DNA of 64,000 bases from Desulforegula conservatrix Mb1Pa (GTDB lineage Bacteria; Desulfobacterota; Desulfobacteria; Desulfobacterales; Desulforegulaceae), in contig NZ_AUEY01000002.1 of assembly GCF_000426225.1 (NCBI RefSeq), positions 124,001 through 188,000 on the forward strand, in the 5' to 3' direction. Shown here piece after piece: positions 16,752-26,257 of the stretch. Numbering within the stretch: the stretch's first letter is position 1; each line of letters begins with the position of its first letter. A program made the translations under genes and the position numbers. The notes under the pieces are model-generated. The model saw only the letters and a list, made by a program, of their open reading frames with translations, made no database searches and was not told where the DNA came from.

Positions 16752-17747
16752 ATGAACTTGCAAATCGTTTTTCCCCTGCTGACGGTATTGGTTCTGGGAA
16801 TGGTAGCCTACGTCGGTGGAACGTCCGGCGGTCTGCAGTCAGTTTTCGGAATTATTATTCCGTACGCAGCCGTCATCATTTTCATCGCGGGCGTCGTGAA
16901 AAAAGTCCTGGGATGGCTCAAGTCACCTGTGCCGTTCAGGATTCCGACCACCTGTGGTCAGCAAAAATCCCTGCCGTGGATTGAACAGAACAAGATAGAC
17001 AACCCTTCTGATAAAAAAGGCGTTGTGCTGAGAATGCTTTTTGAGGTTCTTTTGTTCAGATCCCTGTTCAGAAACACCAAAAACTCAATTAAAGAAGGCA
17101 GACTCGTTTTCGAGTTGGAGATCTGGCTTTGGCTTTTTGGTTTGATTTTCCATTATTCCTTTTTTACAGTTCTCGTACGTCATTTCCGTTTTTTCCTTGA
17201 GCCAGTTCCGGGACTTCTCAAGATGGTTGAAGCGCTTGACGGTTTTCTCCAGATCGGCCTGCCTGGAGTTCTCATGTCCGGAGTGCTTCTGCTTGGTGCT
17301 GCCTGCTATCTTCTTGCAAGGCGCCTTACTATTCCACAGGTAAAATACATTTCACTTGCTGCAGACTATTTCCCGCTCTTCCTCATTATAGGAATAGCTG
17401 GAACCGGAATCTTCATGCGCTATGTATCCCATGTGGATATCACCGTAATCAAGGAACTCACCATGGGTCTCGTTACATTCAGTCCTGTGATTCCAGCGGG
17501 AGTTTCTGCTGTTTTCTACATTCATCTTTTCTTTGTGTCAGTGCTTCTGGCTTATTTTCCGTTCAGCAAGCTCATGCATGCAGGCGGCGTATTCCTTAGC
17601 CCGACAAGAAATCTGCCAAACGACAGCCGCATGAAACGGCATATTAATCCGTGGAATCCGAAGCTCAAGTTTGTAACCTATGAAGATTACGAGAACGAGT
17701 TCAGGGAAAAAATGATTGAAGCTGGACTCCCAGTGGAAAAGGAGTAA
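16752..17747 (+). CDS. dsrM: DsrM, cytochrome b subunit of the DsrMKJOP complex
   Basis: This integral membrane subunit of the NarI type binds two b hemes and exchanges electrons with menaquinone. It has about six hydrophobic helices, with His residues in LIFHYSFFTVLVRHFRF and FMRYVSHVD/FYIHLFFV as likely heme ligands. At 331 residues it is full length. GAGG precedes the ATG, and dsrK begins 3 bases after its stop. Confidence 0.95.
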   Translation: MNLQIVFPLLTVLVLGMVAYVGGTSGGLQSVFGIIIPYAAVIIFIAGVVKKVLGWLKSPVPFRIPTTCGQQKSLPWIEQNKIDNPSDKKGVVLRMLFEVLLFRSLFRNTKNSIKEGRLVFELEIWLWLFGLIFHYSFFTVLVRHFRFFLEPVPGLLKMVEALDGFLQIGLPGVLMSGVLLLGAACYLLARRLTIPQVKYISLAADYFPLFLIIGIAGTGIFMRYVSHVDITVIKELTMGLVTFSPVIPAGVSAVFYIHLFFVSVLLAYFPFSKLMHAGGVFLSPTRNLPNDSRMKRHINPWNPKLKFVTYEDYENEFREKMIEAGLPVEKE

Positions 17748-17750
17748 GAA

Positions 17751-19364
17751 ATGGCAACCCCAAAAGCGGATCAACTGCTGAATTCAATAGACAAGAAGCC
17801 GCCCAAGAAGTCCTGGATGGACATTCCGGCTGATATGTCTGACGGAAAGTTCTGCTTTCCTTCAAAACCCAAGAATCTTGAGTATCTTCATTTCCCGAAT
17901 CCCAGAGAATGGTCTCCGTCCGATGAGGACTGGAAACTTCCGGAGAATTGGCAGGAAATAGTACACAAAGCCTTCAAGGAGAGACTCGACAAATATCGTT
18001 CCCTGAAGATTTTCATGGATGTGTGCGTTCGTTGCGGAGCATGCGCTGACAAATGCCATTTCTACATCGGATCAGGCGATCCAAAAAATATGCCTGTTCT
18101 GAGAGCAGAACTCATGCGTTCCATTTACCGCAATGATTTCACCCTCGCCGGAAAAATTCTGGGCAAATTCGCCGGAGCCAGAAAGATGACCAAAGAAGTC
18201 ATCAAGGAATGGTTCGCTTATTTCTATCAGTGTACTGAATGCCGTCGTTGTTCAGTTTTTTGTCCATACGGCATTGATACGGCAGAAATCACCATGATGG
18301 CCCGTGAAATTCTTCATGAGCTTGGAATAAGCATACACTGGATCATGGAGCCTGTTGCAAACTGCTCCAAGACCGGTAACCATCTCGGTATCCAGCCCCA
18401 GAACTACAAGGAAATCATCGAGTTTTTCTGCGATGATCTTGAAGATATTACAGGCAAGAGAATTGAGCCAACCTTCAACCGCAAGGGTGCGGAGGTTCTT
18501 TTCATCACTCCGTCTGGCGATGCTTTTGCAGATCCTGGAACATATTCATACATGGGCTATCTGCTTCTTTTCGAAGCGATCGGTCTTGACTACACAATCA
18601 GTACCTACGCTTCGGAAGGCGGTAACTTTGGTCTCTTCACATCATCTGACATGATGAAGAAGCTCAATGCCAAGATGTACCATGAAGCTGAACGTCTGGG
18701 AGTAAAATGGATACTCGGCGGCGAGTGCGGTCATATGTGGCGAGTAATAAATCAGTATATGGAAACCATGAATGGCCCTGCTAATTTCCTTGAAGTTCCT
18801 AAGTCTCCGATAACAGGCACTGTATTTGAAAACGCTAAATCCACAAAAATGGTTCATATAGCGGAATTCACAGCAGACCTTATCCGTCACAACAAGCTCA
18901 AGCTCGATCCTTCAAGAAACGATAAACATATCGTTACCTATCATGATTCATGCAACCCTGCCAGAGGCATGGGTATGCTGGACGAGCCAAGAGAAGTTCT
19001 GAAAGCTGTATGTAATAATTTCCATGACATGCCTGCAAATACCATCAGGGAAAACACCTTCTGCTGCGGCAGCGGTAGTGGTCTCAACACAGAGGAAATC
19101 ATGGAAATACGCCTTAGAGGCGGACTTCCAAGAGCAAATGCAGTCAAATATGTCCATGACAAATACGGCGTCAACATGCTGGCCTGCGTATGCGCCATCG
19201 ACAGAGCTGTTCTTCCTCCTCTCATGAATTACTGGGTGCCTGGAGTTTCGGTAACCGGTCTGCATGAACTTGTCGGAAACGCTTTGATACTTGACGGTGA
19301 AATAGAACGCGAAACCAACCTGCGTGGTGAGCCTTTGAGAGATGAGGAGGAAGGCGATGAATGA
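17751..19364 (+). CDS. dsrK: DsrK, HdrD-like iron-sulfur subunit of DsrMKJOP
   Basis: This cytoplasmic subunit resembles heterodisulfide reductase HdrD and is thought to deliver electrons to DsrC persulfide or trisulfide. Two [4Fe-4S] motifs are present (CVRCGACADKCHFY at about residues 92-105, CTECRRCSVFCPYG at about 163-176). CCG-type cysteines follow (HDSCNPARG, FCCGSGSG, LACVCAIDR), forming the special catalytic cluster. It is 537 residues, with the ribosome-binding site GGAGTAAG. The end overlaps the dsrJ start by 8 bases (ATGAATGA). Confidence 0.96.
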   Translation: MATPKADQLLNSIDKKPPKKSWMDIPADMSDGKFCFPSKPKNLEYLHFPNPREWSPSDEDWKLPENWQEIVHKAFKERLDKYRSLKIFMDVCVRCGACADKCHFYIGSGDPKNMPVLRAELMRSIYRNDFTLAGKILGKFAGARKMTKEVIKEWFAYFYQCTECRRCSVFCPYGIDTAEITMMAREILHELGISIHWIMEPVANCSKTGNHLGIQPQNYKEIIEFFCDDLEDITGKRIEPTFNRKGAEVLFITPSGDAFADPGTYSYMGYLLLFEAIGLDYTISTYASEGGNFGLFTSSDMMKKLNAKMYHEAERLGVKWILGGECGHMWRVINQYMETMNGPANFLEVPKSPITGTVFENAKSTKMVHIAEFTADLIRHNKLKLDPSRNDKHIVTYHDSCNPARGMGMLDEPREVLKAVCNNFHDMPANTIRENTFCCGSGSGLNTEEIMEIRLRGGLPRANAVKYVHDKYGVNMLACVCAIDRAVLPPLMNYWVPGVSVTGLHELVGNALILDGEIERETNLRGEPLRDEEEGDE

Positions 19365-19755
19365 TAAAAAAATAGCCATAGCAGGCCTGACGGTCTTTAT
19401 TGTTCTTTTTACTCTGCCTTTCTGGTGGAATATGGCCAAGGCAAAGCCTGCTCCAAAGCCTGTCATCAGTGATAAGGCAAGGGCAGCCGGAGCATGTATA
19501 GAATCCAAGGATGTCATGGCAAAGAGCCATATGAAGCTTCTCGATGAATGGCGTGTACTCGCAGTTCGTGAAGGCAAGCGTACCTTTGTCAACAGCAAGG
19601 GTGTTGAGCATAATGTCAGCTTTTCAACAGGAGAGAATTCATGTCTTGGATGCCATAACAACAAGGCCGAATTCTGTGACAAATGCCATACTTATGCCAA
19701 TGTTACTCCTTACTGCTGGGACTGCCATCTTGACCAGAAGGAGAGTGCGAAATGA
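19357..19755 (+). CDS. dsrJ: DsrJ, periplasmic triheme cytochrome c
   Basis: The 132-residue product has an uncleaved or Sec-type signal helix (IAIAGLTVFIVLFTLPFWW) and three heme c motifs: CLGCH (96-100), CDKCH (107-111) and CWDCH (120-124). A conserved lone Cys at residue 47 matches the position proposed as the unusual heme ligand in DsrJ. The ATG at 19357 is preferred because GAGGAGG lies just ahead. It is coupled to dsrK upstream and to dsrO by an ATGA overlap. Confidence 0.95.
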   Translation: MNDKKIAIAGLTVFIVLFTLPFWWNMAKAKPAPKPVISDKARAAGACIESKDVMAKSHMKLLDEWRVLAVREGKRTFVNSKGVEHNVSFSTGENSCLGCHNNKAEFCDKCHTYANVTPYCWDCHLDQKESAK

Positions 19756-20579
19756 AAAACAGCAGACGTGAATTTATAAAAGTTGCAGGTATATCTGCTT
19801 TGGGCGTAGCTGCCGCTTCTCCGGTGCTGAATGCTTTGGCCTCAGGCGGTGAAGTAGCCCATGAAGAGAAAAAAGTGGTTGTAAAGGAAGAATCATCGGT
19901 TGATTCTCCTTACAAGACAAATAAGAGCGCTATTCATGGAGCTCGCTGGGGTATGGTAATAAACACCAGTATGATAGACGCTAAAAAAGCGGCTAAGATA
20001 ACTGCCGTATGCCATGCAATCCACAATGTTCCCGAGATTCCGAACAAGAAGCAGGAAATCAAGTGGATATGGCCTGACAAGTTCGAGCATGTATTTCCAG
20101 ACAAGGAAGATCCATACCTTGCTGAAAAATTCAAAGAAATGCCTGTAATGGCTCTCTGTAACCATTGCGACAATCCTCCTTGTGTCAGGGCTTGCCCAAC
20201 CAAGGCCACCTTCAAGAACAGCGAAGGTATCGTAATGATGGATTTTCACCGTTGCATAGGTTGCCGTTTCTGTATGGCTGCTTGTCCTTATGGCTCAAGA
20301 AGCTTCAACTTCAGTGATCCGAGAAAATTCCTTGACCCAGCAAAGATTGATCCTGCTTTCCCAACACGCATGAAGGGTGTTGTGGAAAAATGTAATCTTT
20401 GTGCTGAGCGTCTTGCCATAGGCAAGATTCCTGCATGTGTTGAGGCATCTGAAGGCGCCATCGTTTTTGGCGATCTGGCTGATCCTAAGTCAGAAGTCAG
20501 GAAGCTTCTTAATTCCAACTTCACCATCAGACGTAAGGAAGCCCTTGGCACTCTTCCGTCTGTATATTACATCATATAG
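19752..20579 (+). CDS. dsrO: DsrO, periplasmic ferredoxin-like subunit with Tat signal
   Basis: This polyferredoxin carries [4Fe-4S] motifs (CNHCDNPPCVRACP, CIGCRFCMAACPYG, CNLCAERLAIGKIPACVEA). The N-terminus is a clear twin-arginine signal: SRREFIKVAG followed by a hydrophobic stretch and ALASGG. It is therefore exported folded by Tat, and tatA-tatC lie in the same gene neighbourhood. At 275 residues it is full length. The start overlaps the dsrJ stop by 4 bases. Confidence 0.96.
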   Translation: MKNSRREFIKVAGISALGVAAASPVLNALASGGEVAHEEKKVVVKEESSVDSPYKTNKSAIHGARWGMVINTSMIDAKKAAKITAVCHAIHNVPEIPNKKQEIKWIWPDKFEHVFPDKEDPYLAEKFKEMPVMALCNHCDNPPCVRACPTKATFKNSEGIVMMDFHRCIGCRFCMAACPYGSRSFNFSDPRKFLDPAKIDPAFPTRMKGVVEKCNLCAERLAIGKIPACVEASEGAIVFGDLADPKSEVRKLLNSNFTIRRKEALGTLPSVYYII

Positions 20580-20588
20580 AGGTGACAA

Positions 20589-21746
20589 ATGCTTGAAACA
20601 GCCATAAAAGGAAGCAAGAAATACTGGATCTGGTTGCTTGTGCTTGCCACCATCGCCGGAATAGGGTTTCTGGCTTATATGAGACAGTTCCAGCTGGGTC
20701 TCGGTGTTACAGGTATGAGCCGTGACGTTTCCTGGGGTTTTTATATTGCCCAGTTTACCTTTCTTGTCGGGGTTGCAGCTGGTGGTGTAATGGTGGTTCT
20801 TCCATACTACCTGCATGACTACAAGAAATTCGGCAGAATTACGGTTCTCGGCGAATTTTTAGCTGTCGCAGCTCTTATCATGTGTCTGCTTTTCATCGTG
20901 GTCGACCTTGGTCAGCCAATGAGAATTCTTAATGTGTGGCTTTATCCCACACCTGGCTCGGTTCTTTTCTGGGATACCCTGGTTTTGAACGGCTATCTCC
21001 TGCTTAACATAATAATAGGCTGGAAAGTTCTTGAAGCAGAGCGCAATGGCGTGGCTCCAGCAAAATGGACAAAGGTTCTCAGCTATATTTCTATTCCTTT
21101 TGCCATAAGCATCCATACTGTTACAGCGTTTCTTTACTGCGGTCTTCCAGGAAGACATTTCTGGCTCACAGCAGTTCTTGCTCCACGATTTCTTGCCTCA
21201 GCGTTTGCAGCAGGACCGGCATTTTTGATTCTTCTTTGCTATCTTGTACGCAAATTCACCAAATTTGATCCAGGCGAAGAAGCAATCAAGACCCTTGCAA
21301 AGATTGTATGCTATGCAATCATCATCAATGTGTTCTTTTTCTTTTGCGAGGCTTTTGTCGTTTATTACAGCCAGATTCCGGATCACACAGTACATTTTAA
21401 CTATCTCTTCTTCGGAAGTCATGGTGCCAACAGCCTTGTGCCATGGATGAGAACGTCTCTTATTCTCATGGTTGGCTCAGCAATTCTTCTTGTTATTCCA
21501 AAGTTCCGCAATAACCTGAAGATTCTTCCTGTTCTGTGCCTCATGGTTTTTGCAGGAACATGGATAGACAAAGGTCTTGGCATGATCTCGGGCGGTTTTG
21601 TTCCTTCGCCAATGCACATCTACACTGAATATGCTCCGACCAGAACCGAGCTTCTGATCACCTTTGGCATATTTTCAATAGGTTTTATTGTCCTTACTGT
21701 TCTTTTTAAAATGGCTGCTTCCATTAAGGAAGAAGTCAAAGGATAA
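20589..21746 (+). CDS. dsrP: DsrP, NrfD/PsrC-type quinone-interacting membrane subunit
   Basis: The 385-residue protein has about ten membrane helices (for example YWIWLLVLATIAGIGFLAYM, ITFGIFSIGFIVLTVLF) and the NrfD-family pattern (SWGFYIAQFTFLVGVAAGG, DLGQP, GRHFWLTAVLAPRFLASAFAAGP). It is thought to exchange electrons with menaquinone and pass them to DsrO and DsrJ. It is the last gene of the operon and is followed by a strong terminator. Confidence 0.96.
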   Translation: MLETAIKGSKKYWIWLLVLATIAGIGFLAYMRQFQLGLGVTGMSRDVSWGFYIAQFTFLVGVAAGGVMVVLPYYLHDYKKFGRITVLGEFLAVAALIMCLLFIVVDLGQPMRILNVWLYPTPGSVLFWDTLVLNGYLLLNIIIGWKVLEAERNGVAPAKWTKVLSYISIPFAISIHTVTAFLYCGLPGRHFWLTAVLAPRFLASAFAAGPAFLILLCYLVRKFTKFDPGEEAIKTLAKIVCYAIIINVFFFFCEAFVVYYSQIPDHTVHFNYLFFGSHGANSLVPWMRTSLILMVGSAILLVIPKFRNNLKILPVLCLMVFAGTWIDKGLGMISGGFVPSPMHIYTEYAPTRTELLITFGIFSIGFIVLTVLFKMAASIKEEVKG

Positions 21747-21763
21747 TCAATCTGTCTTAAAAT

Positions 21764-21798
21764 AAAAAGCCGGCTACCTAATGGCAGCCGGCTTTTTT
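21764..21798 (+). terminator. rho-independent terminator of the dsrMKJOP operon
   Basis: AAAAAGCCGGCT and AGCCGGCTTTTTT form a perfect stem around a 10-base loop and end in a T6 run, 17 bases after the dsrP stop. Confidence 0.92.
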
Positions 21799-21827
21799 AT
21801 TTTCATTTCCATGCGAATGAGTCTGTT

Positions 21828-22160
21828 TTACGCTTGGATTCCTTGAACAAAGAACTTCTGATCCGTCTTTTTATTGGTAATTTTAATACTAATCCTGTAA
21901 TCGCCCGTTTTTAGATCCTGTGGTAGATTATTGGCGTTGCTTACCATCAGTACAAGCACGGTGCTTCCCAGTGGATCCACATTTGTCCTGCCAATATGTC
22001 TTCTGTCATCAGGTCCATCAGGTACTTGTTTGCGACCTTTTCTCGCAGGTCTCATGTCCAGAATTTTAGCGTCAATCAAGTTTTCCTTTTTAGGATTTGC
22101 CCTTACAGGATTCTCCGCTACTTTTGTCGCTGGCATTACGCCTATTATAATATCTACCAT
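21828..22160 (-). CDS. hypothetical 110-residue protein
   Basis: I do not recognise a family. The protein is soluble, begins MVDIIIGVMPATKVAENPVR and has a basic middle (RPARKGRKQ). It ends in a beta-rich segment (STVLVLMVSNANNLPQDLKT, DYRISIKITNKKTDQKFFVQ) that could be an Ig-like or C2-like fold. A textbook ribosome-binding site, AAGGAGG, 8 bases before the ATG, supports it being real. It is a single gene convergent with the dsr operon. Confidence 0.6.
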   Translation of the reverse strand: MVDIIIGVMPATKVAENPVRANPKKENLIDAKILDMRPARKGRKQVPDGPDDRRHIGRTNVDPLGSTVLVLMVSNANNLPQDLKTGDYRISIKITNKKTDQKFFVQGIQA

Positions 22161-22312
22161 CAGAAAGCCTCCTTGCTTAAGTTATTTCTCCTTTTCTGTA
22201 CATCGGCAGAAAGGCGGATAACTTTAGAAAGACATTAAATCGCTATTGATTGAGCGAGCTGAGATGAGAATAAATGCATTCGATGATTGTAGATTCTGAG
22301 TCTATTTGATAA

Positions 22313-24520
22313 TCAGGAACGGATTGCTGTTTCAATTTTTTTTGCAAAATCGGGATCAGAAATAATCTTTATTCCGTTTACAGAAAGAACAGCAACAGCT
22401 CCCATAAGGGCATTAGTAATAAAAACCGAGGACATTTCAAAAAGATCCTCGGCCTTTAATCTTTCTTCACTTATGGAATAACCCCAATCCGTAAGTATTT
22501 TCAAAACATTTTTTTCCATGACTCCGGGAAGTCTGTTTGAATATGGTGGAATCAGGACTTTTTTGTCTTTTATGGCAATGATATTGGCGGTGTTGGTTTC
22601 AAGGACATAGCCTTCTGAATCAAGTATGATTGCTTCATCCGCGCCCTGTTCGGAGACTTTTCTTCCTGCCGCGTCATAAAATATTCTGGATATTGTCTTT
22701 AGTTCGGCAAATGGACTTGTCTGCGGTTTATCATAGATGACCGTATCGACGCCCCTTTTATTGATAGAAACAAGTCTGTGAACATAAGGCCTTGCCAGTA
22801 TGCTCAAAAAATAACCTGGCGATTTTGATGTAGCATAAACCGATACTCTGACCCGTGCTGGTTTCTGCATTAGCCTGTTTTTTTCAAGAAGCTTATTTAT
22901 AATGTCTTCATATGAGATGGCAGGAGCAGGCGTTTCAGGAGCATGAGTAAATATCTGGTTCCAGGCTTTCAGAAATCTTTCAAGATGATCTTCAAGAAAG
23001 AAAATATTACCATTTTCCGCATATATTGTTTCAAAAAAACCTACTCCATTTGCTCCTGGGTCAGAAATCCTCAAAAAAGGGACTGAATCCGACATGAAGA
23101 ACCCGTTCAGCCACATGAGATAATCTTTTTCATTTTTTTCATTCCCTGAACAAAGAGCCTTCATGATAGTTCCTGCCTTGTGAAGGGTTTCTTCATATTC
23201 TGACTTTGGATCTGAATCAAATACTACCCCGCCTCCAGCAGAAAAATAGATTTTTTCATTCTTAATGACGCATGTTCTTATTGCCACAGAAAGATCAAGG
23301 CTGTCATTGAATCCTATATAGCCGATTGAGCCTGTATAAATATGACGGCCTACTGGTTCAAGTTCGTCTATTATTTCCATGGATCTGATCTTGGGGCATC
23401 CTGTTATTGATCCTGCCGGGAAAACAGCCTTTAGAAAATCAACGGAATCATAACCATCTTCAAGTTCTGCAACTATGCTCGAGAAAAGATGATGGACATT
23501 TTCATAGGATTCCATATCCTTATGGGCTTTCACCTTTACAGATCCGGGTTTTGCAATCCTTCCGAAATCATTTCTCATGAGATCGACTATCATGGAAAGC
23601 TCTGCATCGTCTTTAGGGCTGGTTAAAAGATCTTGGCGAATTTTTTCATCTTGTTCGATGTCTGATTTTCTTGGCCTTGTTCCTTTGATAGGCCTTGTTT
23701 CAATTTTTGAGCCTCTTCTTGATACGAATCTCTCTGGAGAAGTTGAAACTATTGAATGATCGCCAGCATTTATATAGGCAAAAAATGATGCCGGATTAGA
23801 GCTGTAATAATCCTTAAACAGTTTGAAGGAATCGCCTTTGAATTCAGCTTCAAATCTCTGGGAAAGATTGACCTGATAGACATCTCCGGCAGAAATCAGC
23901 TCTTTTATCTCAGATACGGCTTTTTTATATGTTTCTTCGGTAAAAACAGATTTCATGTTTTTGGCCGAGTAAGATGTGCGTTCAGAAGAGTCATTATTCA
24001 GATTTAAATCAAACCAGTTTCTTAAATAATCATGGGTTTCGGAATTTTCGGAATCAGTTTCAATGGTATGAATCAGAATTTTTCCGGTTTTAATATTCTC
24101 GACAAGAATGATGGAAGGAGCGCAAAGATAAAGATCAGGAAGATTGAGATCGTCCATTGCAGTATTCGGGATATTTTCAAGAATTCTGCAAAGATCATAT
24201 GCAAGATAGCCAAAAAGGCCTGAATTCACTGGATTGAAGTCTGATTCTAAGTGGTATTTCCCAAGTACTATTCTTAGAATGTCAAAGGGATTTGCCTTGA
24301 TTTCCTGCTTTTGAGGATGCAGGCTGATTCTTGTTCCTTTTGATGAAATGGTCAGCCAGGGTTTTAAGCCGAGGATATTGTACTCAGATGCACTGCCGGA
24401 CTTGCTTCCAAGGAGAAATACAGTGCCTGCTATATCCCGAAAACAGCCTGCTATATTTATCAGCGCCTTGTCTGTGATCAGTTCCTTTGTGAGAATTTCT
24501 TTAATTTCAGGCAGAATCAT
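22313..24520 (-). CDS. pabB: PabB-PabC fusion: aminodeoxychorismate synthase component I with aminodeoxychorismate lyase
   Basis: This 735-residue bifunctional enzyme serves p-aminobenzoate (folate) synthesis. Residues 1-460 are a chorismate-binding PabB domain: GDVYQVNLSQRFEAEF, TRPIKGTRPR (the PIKGT Lys distinguishes ADC synthase from anthranilate synthase), IVDLMRNDFGRI, FPAGSITGCPKIRSMEIIDE and YTGSIGYIGF. Residues about 475-735 are a fold-type IV PLP enzyme (GVGFFETIYAENG, LKTISRIFYDAAG with the Lys, ADEAIILDSEGYVLETNTAN, SSVFITNALMG). The start overlaps the pabA stop by 4 bases. Confidence 0.93.
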   Translation of the reverse strand: MILPEIKEILTKELITDKALINIAGCFRDIAGTVFLLGSKSGSASEYNILGLKPWLTISSKGTRISLHPQKQEIKANPFDILRIVLGKYHLESDFNPVNSGLFGYLAYDLCRILENIPNTAMDDLNLPDLYLCAPSIILVENIKTGKILIHTIETDSENSETHDYLRNWFDLNLNNDSSERTSYSAKNMKSVFTEETYKKAVSEIKELISAGDVYQVNLSQRFEAEFKGDSFKLFKDYYSSNPASFFAYINAGDHSIVSTSPERFVSRRGSKIETRPIKGTRPRKSDIEQDEKIRQDLLTSPKDDAELSMIVDLMRNDFGRIAKPGSVKVKAHKDMESYENVHHLFSSIVAELEDGYDSVDFLKAVFPAGSITGCPKIRSMEIIDELEPVGRHIYTGSIGYIGFNDSLDLSVAIRTCVIKNEKIYFSAGGGVVFDSDPKSEYEETLHKAGTIMKALCSGNEKNEKDYLMWLNGFFMSDSVPFLRISDPGANGVGFFETIYAENGNIFFLEDHLERFLKAWNQIFTHAPETPAPAISYEDIINKLLEKNRLMQKPARVRVSVYATSKSPGYFLSILARPYVHRLVSINKRGVDTVIYDKPQTSPFAELKTISRIFYDAAGRKVSEQGADEAIILDSEGYVLETNTANIIAIKDKKVLIPPYSNRLPGVMEKNVLKILTDWGYSISEERLKAEDLFEMSSVFITNALMGAVAVLSVNGIKIISDPDFAKKIETAIRS

Positions 24521-25092
24521 GTTTTTTTGCCAGCATTTAGAAAATTGTCGATCAGGATATCACCATGTTCAGTCATGAAGCTCTCCGGATGAAACTGCGC
24601 ACCAAAAACAGGGAGGTTTTTATGCTTTACGCCCATGATAACACCGTCTTCGGTTTTTGCGGTAATTTCTGTCGTTTCATCATTGGGTTCCACAATGAGT
24701 GAATGGTATCTTGCAGCTTTAAAGGGCGTCGGAATTGATTCAAAAAGGTCTTTTGTATTATGAAAAACAAGACTGGTTTTTCCGTGGACAGGAAGGGCGG
24801 CTCTTATTGTTTTTCCTCCAAAAAATTCTGCGATGCACTGCATGCCTAAACATACGCCAAGAACCGGGATTCTGTTATGGAAGAATTCAATCATACCTAT
24901 GCTGCAACCTGAATCAGCCGGAGTCTTTGGGCCAGGGCTAATTAGCAGATGAGAAGGATCAATCATTTGGGCTTCGTTGATATTAATTTCATTATTTCTT
25001 TTGACAATTGTTTCAACTCCCTTTGCCTTGAACATCTGAACCAAATTAAAGGTAAAGGAATCGAAGTTGTCTATTACGAGAAGTCTTTTCAT
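24517..25092 (-). CDS. pabA: aminodeoxychorismate/anthranilate synthase glutamine amidotransferase subunit
   Basis: This class I glutamine amidotransferase (191 residues) has the nucleophile Cys in VLGVCLGMQCIAEFFGG, the catalytic His-x-Glu in FGAQFHPESFMTEHG and the start motif LLVIDNFDSFTFNLVQMF. It supplies ammonia to the PabB domain encoded next in the operon. Because no trpE is near, a pab role is preferred. PabA/TrpG proteins can serve both pathways. Confidence 0.93.
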   Translation of the reverse strand: MKRLLVIDNFDSFTFNLVQMFKAKGVETIVKRNNEININEAQMIDPSHLLISPGPKTPADSGCSIGMIEFFHNRIPVLGVCLGMQCIAEFFGGKTIRAALPVHGKTSLVFHNTKDLFESIPTPFKAARYHSLIVEPNDETTEITAKTEDGVIMGVKHKNLPVFGAQFHPESFMTEHGDILIDNFLNAGKKT

Positions 25093-25203
25093 TTATACTC
25101 CGTTTCTTATGTGTGGAAGAAAAGTATTTACAGCTTAATTTGGAGTATTAGAAGGATATTTTGAATCAGAAGAAATGATTTTGTTTGATGATGTGAAATG
25201 TTT

Positions 25204-25557
25204 TTATATGGAACATCCAAAAAGAAAAATAGTAAGCCCATAAGCTCCTATTCCAGAAAGAGTTGAAAAAACGATATTCTTGCGGAAACCGTAAGCAGCC
25301 GCGGTCATGAAAACTCCTGCAACTGTGGCCATCAAAGATTTGAGATCAGGCATTGCAGATGACCGTGGCACGACTGAAACCAGAAAAAGCGAAATAATGG
25401 CGGACGGCCCCACTGCCTTTATCCATGCTGCGCTCGAATTTTCAGGAGAAAAAAAGGACGCTAATTTCCGGCTTGTGCTCAGCCAGGTTGGAACGAATCT
25501 GAGGCTGTAGGTTATGGCGGTTGATACTATTATCATTGTGAAAAAATCTTCGCGCAT
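25204..25557 (-). CDS. azlD: AzlD-family small subunit of branched-chain amino acid exporter
   Basis: The 117-residue protein has three to four hydrophobic helices and the family pattern ITYSLRFVPTWL, AAWIKAVGPSAIISLFLVSV. With AzlC it forms a LIV-E type exporter. The start codon overlaps the azlC stop by 1 base (TGATG), so the pair is translationally coupled. Confidence 0.9.
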   Translation of the reverse strand: MREDFFTMIIVSTAITYSLRFVPTWLSTSRKLASFFSPENSSAAWIKAVGPSAIISLFLVSVVPRSSAMPDLKSLMATVAGVFMTAAAYGFRKNIVFSTLSGIGAYGLTIFLFGCSI

Positions 25558-26240
25558 CAGTCTTTCTTTCCAAAAAGTGCTGAAGAGGTTATTCCGCTTA
25601 CTATTCCTGCTATGACCGCTGCGGAAGTAAATCCTAAATACTGTAGAACTATCACCGGAACGGCAGTTGCTGCAAGCATGGCAACATTTTTTGAATCATA
25701 TATGCTCAGAAACAGAGAAAGGAAAAGGGCTGGCAAGGCAAACGAGAGGGTTGATTCTATCACTGGATAATTCTTGAGAATCTGATCGCCAAGGATAGCG
25801 CCAATGGCCGTTCCTGAAATCCATGAAAGATAAGCTCCTGTTTCAAGTCCTGCTGTCCAGGAGAGTCTTTCATCTTCAATAATGGAATTTGATTTTACGA
25901 GGGAGGTAGCATATACTTCGTCTGTTATTCCAAAAGAAATCAGGGGCAGAAGATATCTTTTTTCAGGCTTTGTTTTTGAAAAAAGGGATGGCCCGTAAAA
26001 AATATGCCTGAGATTTATCAGAAACATGATCAGGCTTGCCATTGCAATGCCTGTACCCGTATTCCAGAGGGCCACAAGCATAAACTGGCTTGCGCCCGCA
26101 AAAACAAGAATTGAGGCCATTATCGCCTCAATCGGATCAAGCCCCATTTTGACAGAAGTAACACCAAAAGCTATTGCCACGGGAATATATCCCATGGCTA
26201 TTACAAGGCTCTGGCCGAGTCCTTTTATAAAAATTTTCAT
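25557..26240 (-). CDS. azlC: AzlC-family large subunit of branched-chain amino acid exporter
   Basis: The 227-residue membrane protein has the AzlC signatures: GYIPVAIAFGVTSVKMGLD, ASILVFAGASQFMLVALWNT, INLRHIFYGPSL and FGITDEVYA. Such pairs export branched-chain amino acids or analogues. It begins 17 bases after pyrE and probably shares its transcript, an unusual but not unheard-of pairing. Confidence 0.92.
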   Translation of the reverse strand: MKIFIKGLGQSLVIAMGYIPVAIAFGVTSVKMGLDPIEAIMASILVFAGASQFMLVALWNTGTGIAMASLIMFLINLRHIFYGPSLFSKTKPEKRYLLPLISFGITDEVYATSLVKSNSIIEDERLSWTAGLETGAYLSWISGTAIGAILGDQILKNYPVIESTLSFALPALFLSLFLSIYDSKNVAMLAATAVPVIVLQYLGFTSAAVIAGIVSGITSSALFGKKD

Positions 26241-26257
26241 TGAAACAGACCCGATAA

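Noticed and set aside
18948-19682. Long minus-strand open frame opposite dsrK-dsrJ (244 codons)
   Set aside because: It lies wholly antisense to dsrK and dsrJ, whose products are certain. The translation has no family features and arises from codon bias of the real genes.
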